A stretch of 64,000 nucleotides of DNA from a virus. The stretch lies in the IMG/VR virus record IMGVR_UViG_3300033233_000017, positions 1-64,000 of that record. One strand, 5' to 3'. Below are positions 1 through 6,416 of the stretch, piece by piece (the stretch's first letter is position 1; each line of letters starts with the position of its first letter). The notes under the pieces were generated by a model. The model was not told the origin of the DNA. It made no database searches and worked only from the letters and a program-made list of their open reading frames with translations. The position numbers were made by a program, and so were the translations under genes.

Positions 1-119
1 AATCGTGACTGAACAAACACGAAGCCTGTGCAGTCACGGGGATTGGAGTGCTCTCTCGCTATGCGATCACAGGCTCCGCACCGTTGATTGTGATACGGTA
101 TGCCCAACTGGTCATCCAT
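1..119 (-). CDS. Partial small cysteine-containing protein
   Basis: The 5' part of a gene that runs off the left edge. About 39 codons are open from an ATG preceded by AAAGGG nine bases upstream. The peptide begins MDDQLGIPYHNQRCGACDRI and has a CxxC pair and a further Cys, as in the zinc-ribbon micro-proteins upstream. It follows the 64-aa gene by only four bases, so it is probably the next gene of the same operon. An overlapping ATG four bases downstream opens only an 18-aa frame and is less convincing. No function can be named. Confidence 0.45.
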   Translation of the reverse strand, partial: MDDQLGIPYHNQRCGACDRIAREHSNPRDCTGFVFVQSR

Positions 120-123
120 GAAT

Positions 124-318
124 TCACCCTTTAGTGAGGACGTGCGGCTTCTTTGCGTCTCCTCCAGATTCGACGTATTCCTTCATCGCGGACATGGCAA
201 AGTCGAGGACGCGGCGGGCGATCTCGTCGGGAATGTTGTCATAATGCACGCTGTACGTCTTAGTGCGAACCCGGATGTACGGGTAATGGCGGGGGAGCCG
301 CTTGGCTGGATATTGCAT
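124..318 (-). CDS. Small basic phage protein, 64 aa
   Basis: Start codon is preceded by AAGGAG about ten bases upstream, a clear ribosome-binding site. The product is basic at its N-terminus (PAKRLPRHYPYIRVRTKTY) and ends in an amphipathic helix. I see no enzymatic motif. It lies in the minus-strand micro-gene operon and overlaps the 3' end of the upstream membrane-protein gene by 59 bases. Function unknown. Confidence 0.6.
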   Translation of the reverse strand: MQYPAKRLPRHYPYIRVRTKTYSVHYDNIPDEIARRVLDFAMSAMKEYVESGGDAKKPHVLTKG

Positions 319-589
319 GAGTCACTCCTTGGGAAAAAATGAACTTCGGGATAATTCCGCTGGTGATGAGCGAGAAGGACCACTGTGCCAATACGAGCAC
401 GGCGCAGCACATCGCGGTTGACCTCCACTTGCGGTTTTCTGTGCGCAGGTCGTCGATCTTCCCTAGTAACACCTGATCGCGCACGGTGCGCCAGCCTATG
501 ATCTGCTGCATGGCTTCCTGCGGATTGGCGCGCTTGCCAAACGTGATAAAGATGGTGTTGCTACAGAAGCCAGAGCGGGGGAAGGGCAT
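260..589 (-). CDS. Small single-span membrane protein
   Basis: About 109 aa if started at the ATG directly after the upstream gene's TAG. A second ATG 78 bases further in has its own AGGAAG site and would give about 83 aa. Residues around 61-80 form one hydrophobic segment (VLVLAQWSFSLITSGII), preceded by a charged helical stretch. This is the layout of phage Rz- or holin-like small membrane proteins, but nothing specific supports such a role. Its 3' end overlaps the next gene by 59 bases, so the exact extent is uncertain. Confidence 0.5.
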   Translation of the reverse strand: MPFPRSGFCSNTIFITFGKRANPQEAMQQIIGWRTVRDQVLLGKIDDLRTENRKWRSTAMCCAVLVLAQWSFSLITSGIIPKFIFSQGVTHAISSQAAPPPLPVHPGSH

Positions 590-799
590 CTATTTGCGTC
601 TCCGGGATTCACGGGCTTCGAGACGCTCCTTCTGCCGGATCTTGGTCTCTTTGTGACGGTGGCCCAAGCAGCAGTAGGAATCGCCAATCGACTGCGGATG
701 AAACTCCTGTCCGCACTCACGGTAACGGCAGAAGCGCGGGACGGCGAGCGGGATGCCGATCTGCATCGGCTCGACTCGGTACTTGATTGGCGTGTTCAA
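590..799 (-). CDS. Small zinc-binding protein with TTG start
   Basis: I place the start at a TTG that overlaps the upstream stop codon (TTGA) because AGGAGG lies ten bases before it; the first ATG is 33 bases downstream with only weak ribosome-binding sequence. The product (69 aa) has cysteines in CRYRECGQEF and CCLGH, a Cys/His cluster typical of metal-binding phage micro-proteins, and a very basic C-terminal helix (RQKERLEARESRRRK). DNA or RNA binding is plausible but not shown. Confidence 0.55.
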   Translation of the reverse strand: MNTPIKYRVEPMQIGIPLAVPRFCRYRECGQEFHPQSIGDSYCCLGHRHKETKIRQKERLEARESRRRK

Positions 800-1005
800 C
801 GGGGCAGAGCCTCCTGCTTTTCCTGGACCTGCTGACCTCCGTGCAGTATCCGGGCGAAGATCTCCGCGCATTCTCCGCACAGCACGATGTTCTCCATCCG
901 GGCCAGTGTTCCGTATTCGTACACCCTCACGTGCGTGTTCTTGGTGCGGCAATTCTCGCACTGAAGCTTGGGCGCTTTATGTTGGTGACTCCCAGAGTAG
1001 ATCAT
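796..1005 (-). CDS. Zinc-ribbon micro-protein, 69 aa
   Basis: Two CxxC knuckles (CENC near residue 16 and CGEC near residue 43) separated by about 25 residues give a classical zinc ribbon. Such proteins bind nucleic acid or protein, but the target here is unknown. The gene sits in the minus-strand operon, its stop overlapping the TTG start of the next gene, so translation is probably coupled. A GAGG motif lies about 13 bases before the start. Confidence 0.65.
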   Translation of the reverse strand: MIYSGSHQHKAPKLQCENCRTKNTHVRVYEYGTLARMENIVLCGECAEIFARILHGGQQVQEKQEALPR

Positions 1006-1188
1006 TTAACTCTTTTCCCTCATGCGTGCGCGGACTTCGTGAATTCGGTGTAGGGCGCGCATGGCCCGGTGACGGCTGTGCCATTCATCGCCGTGCAGCA
1101 TCCTCCATAAATACCGCCGCGTCATCCAGCGCACGCGCAGATCCGCGACCAGTCGATGCAAACGTAAAGACCGCTTCGTGACTATCAT
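1006..1188 (-). CDS. Highly basic 60-aa protein
   Basis: The start ATG overlaps the stop of the preceding gene (ATGA), which fixes the start. Nearly a third of the residues are Arg, Lys or His, arranged in long helices (RLHRLVADLRVRWMTRRY). This suggests nucleic-acid binding. I recognise no family. It lies between the zinc-ribbon gene and the 74-aa gene of the same operon. Confidence 0.55.
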   Translation of the reverse strand: MIVTKRSLRLHRLVADLRVRWMTRRYLWRMLHGDEWHSRHRAMRALHRIHEVRARMREKS

Positions 1189-1409
1189 TGTTTCGGTCCT
1201 GAATCCCAGAGCCCTTCGGGGGCGTCTGGAACTGTTATTTCCAGCGCCGCGCAGTAATTGATAGGCTGTAGCAGGCAAATCACATTGTCCTCGCCCGTCA
1301 CCGTATACACCAGCGCGTCCTTGTGCAGCAACTCACGCATCAGGATAGCAGCCTCGGTGGGAGACTCAGCGGTAGTGGACAATCGGACTTCGATGTTGAA
1401 ATGCGGCAT
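1185..1409 (-). CDS. Small phage protein, 74 aa
   Basis: A compact alpha/beta protein: an N-terminal strand (HFNIEVRLST), a helix with acidic and Leu-rich faces (TEAAILMRELLHKD), then two more predicted strands. The fold looks like a small dodecin- or ferredoxin-like domain, but I cannot assign it. It overlaps the next gene by four bases (ATGA). Function unknown. Confidence 0.55.
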   Translation of the reverse strand: MPHFNIEVRLSTTAESPTEAAILMRELLHKDALVYTVTGEDNVICLLQPINYCAALEITVPDAPEGLWDSGPKQ

Positions 1410-1410
1410 G

Positions 1411-1620
1411 TCAGCAGCCCTTTGCCTTACTCTTCCCCTCTCCTTCGAGTGGTATCCCTGAACGCAGGCACTCCTCCACCCAAGCCTCAGACACGTGCCA
1501 GTGCATTCCGGGAGAGCGCCATGCGGCGTCGATCTTGCCCGCCTTCAGCCAGCGATACAGTGTCCGCACGTTGATGCCAAGTCGGTCTGCTGCTTCAGGA
1601 GCCGTAAAATATCCACGCAT
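1411..1620 (-). CDS. Excisionase/MerR-type helix-turn-helix protein
   Basis: The N-terminal half (TAPEAADRLGINVRTLYRWL, then KAGKIDAAWRSPGMHWHVSE) matches the HTH_17/excisionase winged-helix fold: a helix-turn-helix followed by a basic wing that reads DNA. Length (69 aa) is normal for the family. A strong site (GAGGAG) precedes the ATG. Members act as phage excisionases or small regulators; no integrase is visible here, so a regulatory role is at least as likely. Confidence 0.8.
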   Translation of the reverse strand: MRGYFTAPEAADRLGINVRTLYRWLKAGKIDAAWRSPGMHWHVSEAWVEECLRSGIPLEGEGKSKAKGC

Positions 1621-1631
1621 TCATTCTCCTC

Positions 1632-1895
1632 TCAGTTGCATTGCGGATTGGGCACGTGAACCGAGACCAGCGCCGCCACCCCCTCGTGTGACTCGTGGCA
1701 CTCGGAGCACTCTACCAGGATCGGACGCGCTGCCATGACTTCGAAGCGCGGACCACCTGCGACGGAACTGATTTTTATGGGTGATGGCAGATAGCGCATT
1801 CCGCTGGCCGCGTATTCTCCGTGCGCCATGATGGTCTTATCCACGACGGGAGTTAACTGTTTGCAAATCGGGCAAACCACGCTGATATTCCGCAC
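1632..1895 (-). CDS. Zinc-finger protein, first gene of the minus-strand operon
   Basis: Starts with GTG and has CPICK near residue 8 and CSECH near residue 62, two metal knuckles bracketing about 50 residues. It is the first gene after a good minus-strand promoter whose -10 box lies only seven bases before the GTG, and there is no Shine-Dalgarno sequence. The mRNA may therefore be leaderless. Function unknown; the operon context suggests an early or regulatory role. Confidence 0.6.
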   Translation of the reverse strand: MRNISVVCPICKQLTPVVDKTIMAHGEYAASGMRYLPSPIKISSVAGGPRFEVMAARPILVECSECHESHEGVAALVSVHVPNPQCN

Positions 1896-1901
1896 AAATC
1901 A

Positions 1902-1930
1902 AGATTACCTGCTCCTGTTCCCTGCGTCAA
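1902..1930 (-). promoter_or_regulatory. Minus-strand sigma70-type promoter
   Basis: On the minus strand TTGACG and TAATCT are separated by exactly 17 bases. The expected transcription start coincides with the GTG of the zinc-finger gene, implying a leaderless message. Confidence 0.65.
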
Positions 1931-1960
1931 CAGGAAAGTGCAGTTTTGTACAGAAAAGTC

Positions 1961-1989
1961 TTGAATTGTCGGAATGGAGGGGTTATGCT
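1961..1989 (+). promoter_or_regulatory. Plus-strand sigma70-type promoter
   Basis: TTGAAT and TATGCT separated by 17 bases. The -10 box ends six bases before the ATG of the next gene, again predicting a leaderless transcript. It diverges from the minus-strand promoter about 30 bases away. Confidence 0.6.
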
Positions 1990-1995
1990 CGGTTC

Positions 1996-2307
1996 ATGGC
2001 TATGTCGGCCATCCCGGCTCCTACGACTCTGTGTCCGCACTGCGGTAAAACGATCAAGATGGCGGTCCCTTACCTGAACAGCGGCAAGGGCGCTCCTATC
2101 CCCGGAGACCTTTCCGTCTGCTTAAACTGCGCAGGGATGTGTTTATATAATGACGATCTCAGCCTGCGGAAGCTCACCGAGCAGGAGACAGCGGACGTGC
2201 AGATGCTCTGGACGCGACTGGAACGGCTGCGCGCATCTATCCATAAGTTGCACGCGGACCTCGCCAAGCGTGGAGTAAGTCTGGAAACAGGAGAACAGAT
2301 ACAGTGA
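1996..2307 (+). CDS. Zinc-ribbon protein, 103 aa
   Basis: CPHC near residue 13 and CLNC near residue 43 form a zinc ribbon; the C-terminal half is a helix-rich segment (TEQETADVQMLWTRLERLRA) likely to form a coiled coil. I chose the ATG that falls at the predicted transcription start; the frame stays open further upstream, but that stretch crosses the divergent promoters. The stop overlaps the GTG of the next gene. Function unknown. Confidence 0.65.
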   Translation: MAMSAIPAPTTLCPHCGKTIKMAVPYLNSGKGAPIPGDLSVCLNCAGMCLYNDDLSLRKLTEQETADVQMLWTRLERLRASIHKLHADLAKRGVSLETGEQIQ

Positions 2308-3149
2308 TTTCAAAGCCTCCATTGAACTATCGCACGTTCTACGCCAGTATCTTCGTGGGGATGGAATTCCCACAAGACTATCCGCGCCCGGTTCCATTCG
2401 ACCCGAGACCGGAAGTCTGGGAGGTCTATGAAGCAATTCGGATGCTGTTCGTTCACAGCGGATTCCGATTCCACCAGGACCCGCAAATAAAGAAACAGTA
2501 CCGCACTCTTGCCCAGTATCACCACCATGCACAGCGCGGCGACCTGCAATGCGCCGCCGAAGTCTACTGTGCCGGCATGAGGTTCGAGTTCTACCAGGAC
2601 GGCGGACGGTACGACTACGACAAGATCAAGAAGATGCCATATCTCATTCGGCTCCGGTTCCAGTGGATGCGGGCACGGATCTGCAAGTTGCTCGATGAGC
2701 GCGGGTTCGCCTGCACCGACGAACCAGTATGCGCGACCGCCTACGACTGGGTGCAACGGGAGCGGGCCAAACTGTGCGAGTTCCAAGGCGCTGACTTCTA
2801 CGACGAGAAACGCCGCTATTCCTACAACATCCTGGACGCCGACAACGCGGAACTGCGCGACGGCGAGGTCCGCTACTTCTATGATTACTACGGCCACTTG
2901 GGGCGTGGGCGTGTCTACCACCACATCAACAATATGTGGTGGGTGGTGGTCAACCGGGACTGCCATCTCAATCTGGCGAATTTCAATCTGTTTGCATGGC
3001 GACCCGGACTGCCCCGGCGCGAACCTCACTCCAATCCGCGCAAGTGTCTGGAATCCGAGCTTGAGAAAGCAGTCAAGGCGCAGAATTTCGAGCGGGCGAT
3101 TGTGCTGCGCGAACTGCTCAAGAAACTGGTGGCGGGGAAGGCAACGTAG
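2304..3149 (+). CDS. Hypothetical protein with C-terminal UVR-like motif
   Basis: Starts with a GTG overlapping the previous stop and has GGAG upstream. The bulk of the protein (281 aa) is rich in Tyr, Trp and Arg and matches nothing I recognise. The last 30 residues (ESELEKAVKAQNFERAIVLR) fit the UVR motif found at the ends of UvrB, UvrC and ClpC, a helical hairpin used for protein-protein contact. A role in contacting a host repair or protease component is an inference from that motif alone. Confidence 0.6.
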   Translation: MISKPPLNYRTFYASIFVGMEFPQDYPRPVPFDPRPEVWEVYEAIRMLFVHSGFRFHQDPQIKKQYRTLAQYHHHAQRGDLQCAAEVYCAGMRFEFYQDGGRYDYDKIKKMPYLIRLRFQWMRARICKLLDERGFACTDEPVCATAYDWVQRERAKLCEFQGADFYDEKRRYSYNILDADNAELRDGEVRYFYDYYGHLGRGRVYHHINNMWWVVVNRDCHLNLANFNLFAWRPGLPRREPHSNPRKCLESELEKAVKAQNFERAIVLRELLKKLVAGKAT

Positions 3150-3154
3150 TCCCA

Positions 3155-3391
3155 ATGGCAGGCGCGATCCTGGTTGCCGACAACGGCGATATCACAGAGA
3201 TGGAACTGCCTAATTTGACGCCCTGTGTACGTGTGCCAGTTCCCGTGACTGTGGAGCCGATCCTGTTCGATTTTGACGTATGCACGCATACACCGGCCCC
3301 GGTCACGGAGACGTACCGCGAGTACAAGCTGTTCCGACGCTCCGAGGATGGCAAGGTGGGAACGTACATAGAAGGAGGAAGGAGGGCCTGA
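3155..3391 (+). CDS. Small hypothetical protein, 78 aa
   Basis: A short, strand-rich protein with several Pro-Val pairs. It contains one copy of the window's 14-bp palindrome in its coding sequence, read as VCTHTP, a peptide that recurs in similar form wherever the palindrome falls in this frame. No family recognised. The next gene follows within four bases. Confidence 0.5.
   Translation: MAGAILVADNGDITEMELPNLTPCVRVPVPVTVEPILFDFDVCTHTPAPVTETYREYKLFRRSEDGKVGTYIEGGRRA
3278..3291. repeat. 14-bp dispersed palindrome, copy 1
   Basis: GTATGCACGCATAC. Perfect arms GTATGC/GCATAC around an AC centre; lies inside a coding sequence. Confidence 0.7.
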
Positions 3392-3394
3392 CCA

Positions 3395-3811
3395 ATGAGC
3401 AACGAAGAATTGATGCTGCTGCAAATACAGGAGCAGCGTGAACGCGCCAACCGTCGCGCCGAAATACGCGACATCCTGAATACAGACCGCGACCGATTGA
3501 CGGAGTGGGTTCTACAGCAATTGGCGCGGATCGAAGCATCCGCCACTATCGGCAACGTCGAACGTGGCGACCTGAGCGCCATCATCGAACGCCGCGCCAC
3601 GCTCAACATGACTGAGAACCAGACGTTCCGCGCCCTCGTCTACGCACAAGCGCGGCTCATGATGGAACTGTTAGAGGCTGAGCGCGAGGATTGCGCGATA
3701 GTGGCGGAGGGCGGCATCGAGTTGGTCAACTCAGAGTTGGGAGGGCGGGGTTACGACCCGGAATTGTACATAAACCGCATCGCGGCCAAGATCAGAGAGC
3801 GAGGGAAGTGA
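3395..3811 (+). CDS. Helical phage protein, 138 aa
   Basis: A very strong ribosome-binding region (AAGGAGGAAGGAGG) precedes the ATG. The product is almost entirely helical and charged, with a long Glu/Arg-rich first half. No motif identifies it. It belongs to the plus-strand micro-gene operon. Confidence 0.6.
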   Translation: MSNEELMLLQIQEQRERANRRAEIRDILNTDRDRLTEWVLQQLARIEASATIGNVERGDLSAIIERRATLNMTENQTFRALVYAQARLMMELLEAEREDCAIVAEGGIELVNSELGGRGYDPELYINRIAAKIRERGK

Positions 3812-3813
3812 GT

Positions 3814-4047
3814 ATGAGTATAGATCTGGACGGTCTGAATGATACCACTATCGACCTTTTGCGCCGTCACTGCGAGGCGTTAGCCTTGCGTCACGCCGCC
3901 GAAACAGACGCCGCGCTCGCAGCGGACCACGACGGCGTGATCTACGAAGACGGGTACGTCATCATCGAGCGGCACGCGGGGCGCGTCTTCACGACGGGCA
4001 AGCAGTTCCGCGAAGTCTTGATGTACGACAAGGTAGGCGACCAATGA
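3814..4047 (+). CDS. Small acidic protein, 77 aa
   Basis: Begins three bases after the previous stop and overlaps the next gene by four bases. Two predicted helices followed by a beta hairpin (GVIYEDGYVIIERH). It resembles many short phage early proteins; function unknown. Confidence 0.55.
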   Translation: MSIDLDGLNDTTIDLLRRHCEALALRHAAETDAALAADHDGVIYEDGYVIIERHAGRVFTTGKQFREVLMYDKVGDQ

Positions 4048-4208
4048 GCGACAAAGGATTTGGCGGGGACTACGATTTCCATGCCGCCAAGATCGACAAC
4101 GTGAAGTTGTTCCCCCTTGCAACGGCGCTGTTCCTGCTCTATCTGGCCGTTGTCGCGGGAGCGATAGCACTTGCGGCACTGGTAATCTGGAAGTTGCTAT
4201 CTTATTAA
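4044..4208 (+). CDS. Single-span membrane micro-protein, 54 aa
   Basis: ATG overlaps the preceding stop. A soluble N-terminal 20 residues is followed by one long hydrophobic helix (LFLLYLAVVAGAIALAALVI) and a short WKLLSY tail. It should insert in the inner membrane. Size and topology would suit a small phage inhibitor or pinholin-like protein, but it lies far from the endolysin, so the role is open. Confidence 0.55.
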   Translation: MSDKGFGGDYDFHAAKIDNVKLFPLATALFLLYLAVVAGAIALAALVIWKLLSY

Positions 4209-4222
4209 AAATTCAGCACTTA

Positions 4223-4246
4223 AATGAGCGCATATCTGCGCTGATT
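4223..4246. repeat. AGCGCA-KATCTGCGCT palindrome, first copy
   Basis: Imperfect 24-bp palindrome 14 bases after a stop codon. Same family as the copies at 9560, 10916, 14046, 14329 and 14380. It could act as a terminator hairpin or a protein-binding site. Confidence 0.6.
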
Positions 4247-4258
4247 CAGAAGAAAGAC

Positions 4259-4540
4259 TTGAGCACTTGCAACCACATCAAGCAGCCGATAGTGAAAGAG
4301 AAGTGGGTAGATTGCGCCCTGACGCGCCTCTCCACGACCTCGCGGATCTACTGGGACGGGCTGATCCCGTCCGAGATCGCAGGCTGGATGCTTGTCACCC
4401 CAGCGCTGCACCTGCTGCGCGGGGTCTTCGGGGCATCCACCAACTCGGAGTTGATTCCGAGGCTGGAAGAATGGGCGCGGGCAACTGACGAAGAGACGCG
4501 GTTGGTGGAAATGGACGCCGGGGAGATGCTCGCAGATTAG
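4259..4540 (+). CDS. Hypothetical protein, 93 aa, TTG start
   Basis: The frame opens with TTG; there is only a weak AGAAG upstream, so the start is uncertain. The product has an alternating helical pattern with WARATDEETRLVEMDAG at its end. No family recognised. It sits between the palindrome and the conserved phage protein downstream. Confidence 0.45.
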   Translation: MSTCNHIKQPIVKEKWVDCALTRLSTTSRIYWDGLIPSEIAGWMLVTPALHLLRGVFGASTNSELIPRLEEWARATDEETRLVEMDAGEMLAD

Positions 4541-4549
4541 GGATATGAA

Positions 4550-5233
4550 ATGAGCGCACGAAAACACATGGAGGCTAGTGGATTTATTTGCGATGTAGCG
4601 AATCACCAAATGGAGGTGCTGCTCGATGCCGGTGTCTATCGGCACCTGCGGTTTCGGAATCCTGGCACGTTCAATCAATGGTTCGAGATTGTCTCGTGGC
4701 CGTGCAAACTCGCCATTTCCGGAGATATGGGAACCTATGTATTCAGCCGGATAGAGGATATGTTTGGGTTCTTCCGCCGTGGCGCGACCAAAGACGGGCT
4801 GAAGATCAATCCCCAGTACTGGGAGGAGAAACTTCAAGCCGTGGATTGTGCGGGATCGAGAGGAGGCGCAAGCCGCCATTTCTCGTACGAGCTTTTCGCG
4901 TCTCGCGTTAACGAGTATGTGCAGGAATGGATCGCTGACAATTCACCGACGCCAGAAGAAGAAGCGGAACCTCGGGATGCTGTCAAGGATATGGTTGCCA
5001 GCGTCGAAGACGACGAGTACTCTGCTCATCAGAAACTTCGTGACTTCGAATCTGGGGAGTTCTCGTTCACTGATACGTGGGAGTGGGAGTTGCGGGACTA
5101 TACCTTCCATTTCATCTGGTGCCTGTACGCCATCGTTTGGGGCATCGCACAGTACGACGCTCTGGGGCACGAGGGGACACCGACTTCTACCGACAAGGAG
5201 AACGCATGTACGAACTCAGAAGCCGTAACATAG
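4550..5233 (+). CDS. Conserved phage protein, 227 aa
   Basis: The segment FNQWFEIVSWPCKLAISGDM followed by GTYVFSRIEDMFGFFR is the hallmark of a widespread phage hypothetical family whose members share an (F)xxW(P)xxLxxxGDMGTYVF block. Function is unknown in the family as far as I know. The C-terminal third is acidic, with an aromatic helix (YTFHFIWCLYAIVWGIA). The last 28 bases overlap the next gene. Confidence 0.7.
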   Translation: MSARKHMEASGFICDVANHQMEVLLDAGVYRHLRFRNPGTFNQWFEIVSWPCKLAISGDMGTYVFSRIEDMFGFFRRGATKDGLKINPQYWEEKLQAVDCAGSRGGASRHFSYELFASRVNEYVQEWIADNSPTPEEEAEPRDAVKDMVASVEDDEYSAHQKLRDFESGEFSFTDTWEWELRDYTFHFIWCLYAIVWGIAQYDALGHEGTPTSTDKENACTNSEAVT

Positions 5234-5388
5234 AAGAGTCTCGCAAGCGTGGCGGCAGAGCCGCAATGCGAACCGAGCAGGTCTGCCCGAAGTGCGGCAA
5301 GATTGGCTACGGGCCGAGCTTCGGCGTGCACAAGAAGTTCTGTAACGGAAAACCTGACGTGAAGGAGACTAAGCCCAATGGACGATAG
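5206..5388 (+). CDS. C2H2/C2HC zinc-finger micro-protein, 60 aa
   Basis: AAGGAG precedes the ATG by five bases. CPKC near residue 28 and H...C (HKKFC) near residue 45 form a single zinc finger, flanked by basic residues (SRKRGGRAAMR). It probably binds nucleic acid. It is translationally interlocked with both neighbours. Confidence 0.65.
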   Translation: MYELRSRNIEESRKRGGRAAMRTEQVCPKCGKIGYGPSFGVHKKFCNGKPDVKETKPNGR

Positions 5389-5959
5389 AATCTCACTGGA
5401 ACGAGAGAGCCTTACTAAGATCTTAAATAGATACAACGACAGCAGGAACGAGCGGAACGCTCTCAAGGCTCGATGCGCGGGGCTGGAGGCGGCGATATCA
5501 AAAGCTCGCAAGTGCCTAGAAGCCTCGCGTGAGGCAAAACACCCCACCGATGTGACGGTGGAGATGATGGCGCTTGGCGATCTAACTTGCGCTCTCCGCG
5601 ATCATGGCTCCATCCTAGCCGCGCATGATGCAGAGAAGGACAAGCGCATCGCGGGGCTGGAGGCGGCGCTGCTTAAAGTAAAGGAGATCACGGACGGTCC
5701 TTGGTTGACGAACGCCTGCATTATGGCGATCACGAATGGATTCCCGCCATACGAGGGAGACACCGTGGATTCCGTCTTGGAAGCCGCGCTCCGCGACCCT
5801 TCCGCTGTCCTGACCACACATGACCGGGAGATTGCGGCGAAGGCGCTGGAGGATCTTGCGGACGAAGTGCAGCGGAAAACCGGGACGATACTTAATTGCC
5901 CTCCGGCTGGACTTAGGGCGCGTGCCGAAGCCATCCGACGCGGGGAGGTGACGCCATGA
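5378..5959 (+). CDS. Coiled-coil phage protein, 193 aa
   Basis: Long heptad-rich helices dominate (ERNALKARCAGLEAAISKAR; KDKRIAGLEAALLKVKE). This resembles the repetitive coiled-coil proteins that many phages encode among their early genes. No catalytic motif. ATGA overlap with the following gene. Confidence 0.6.
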   Translation: MDDRISLERESLTKILNRYNDSRNERNALKARCAGLEAAISKARKCLEASREAKHPTDVTVEMMALGDLTCALRDHGSILAAHDAEKDKRIAGLEAALLKVKEITDGPWLTNACIMAITNGFPPYEGDTVDSVLEAALRDPSAVLTTHDREIAAKALEDLADEVQRKTGTILNCPPAGLRARAEAIRRGEVTP

Positions 5960-6351
5960 CCGTCTGGGTCCATACCAACTGCCGCGAGCGGCACCTGAAG
6001 CGCGACGGCAAGATCATCGGCAAGATTCAGCGAGACACGGGAGAGTCGCAGGCGTGGGAGCGTTTCGTAAACTCGCGCCCGCGCCGGGTTATCGGGCATC
6101 GCCGTGGTGAGTGGGACGCGAAGATGCTGGTCGAGACGGAATTGGGCGTGTCAACTTTAGCGCCCACCGAGAAGCCATCTCCGGAACCGCCCGCAGGGTT
6201 CGTTTTCAAGAAGCACGACGACTGCGAAGGGATTATTGTGGCGATGACGGATTCGAGCAGGACGCTGCATCTGGTCTGTAATAAATGCTCCATCCACTGG
6301 GAACTCTGCTTCCGGGAGGTGGACGTGTCCGTACTCCCGGAGCCGCGATGA
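5956..6351 (+). CDS. Hypothetical protein with C-terminal CxxC
   Basis: 131 aa. The N-terminal third is basic (RERHLKRDGKIIGKIQR), the C-terminal part contains a DDCEG and CNKCSIHWELCF cysteine set that could bind a metal. Its stop codon overlaps the ATG of the next original gene, which was then split by the insertion element starting 13 bases further on. Confidence 0.55.
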   Translation: MTVWVHTNCRERHLKRDGKIIGKIQRDTGESQAWERFVNSRPRRVIGHRRGEWDAKMLVETELGVSTLAPTEKPSPEPPAGFVFKKHDDCEGIIVAMTDSSRTLHLVCNKCSIHWELCFREVDVSVLPEPR

Positions 6352-6364
6352 AAGACCCGAAAAT
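6348..6364 (+). pseudogene. 5' stub of the gene split by the insertion element
   Basis: ATG AAA GAC CCG AAA; the ATG overlaps the previous stop as in neighbouring genes. Reading resumes in the same codon phase at CCG AAT CCC on the far side of the element, where a zinc-knuckle protein lacks any start codon. The joined product would begin MKDPNPQFACEKCVFG. Confidence 0.65.
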
Positions 6365-6391
6365 CTTGGAGATTATCCCCTTGACACAGAT
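6365..6391 (+). repeat. Left terminal inverted repeat of element 1
   Basis: 27 bases, exactly complementary to 9243-9269. It includes the TTGACA that serves as the -35 box of the transposase promoter. Confidence 0.9.
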
Positions 6392-6410
6392 AGGTACTTT
6401 GCCGTACTAT
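6381..6410 (+). promoter_or_regulatory. Transposase promoter, leaderless layout
   Basis: TTGACA and TACTAT separated by 18 bases. The -10 ends six bases before the transposase ATG and no ribosome-binding site lies between, so the message is probably leaderless. Confidence 0.65.
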
Positions 6411-6416
6411 TGAGTC

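Noticed and set aside
4-38. Eight-base inverted repeat CGTGACTG/CAGTCACG as a terminator
   Set aside because: It lies inside a partial minus-strand gene and has no T-run; a terminator call is not supported.
2310-3155. Long minus-strand frame opposite the 281-aa gene, and similar mirror frames at 21933-23069 and 24867-25607
   Set aside because: No ribosome-binding sites, odd composition, and the plus-strand genes have clear motifs or operon junctions.
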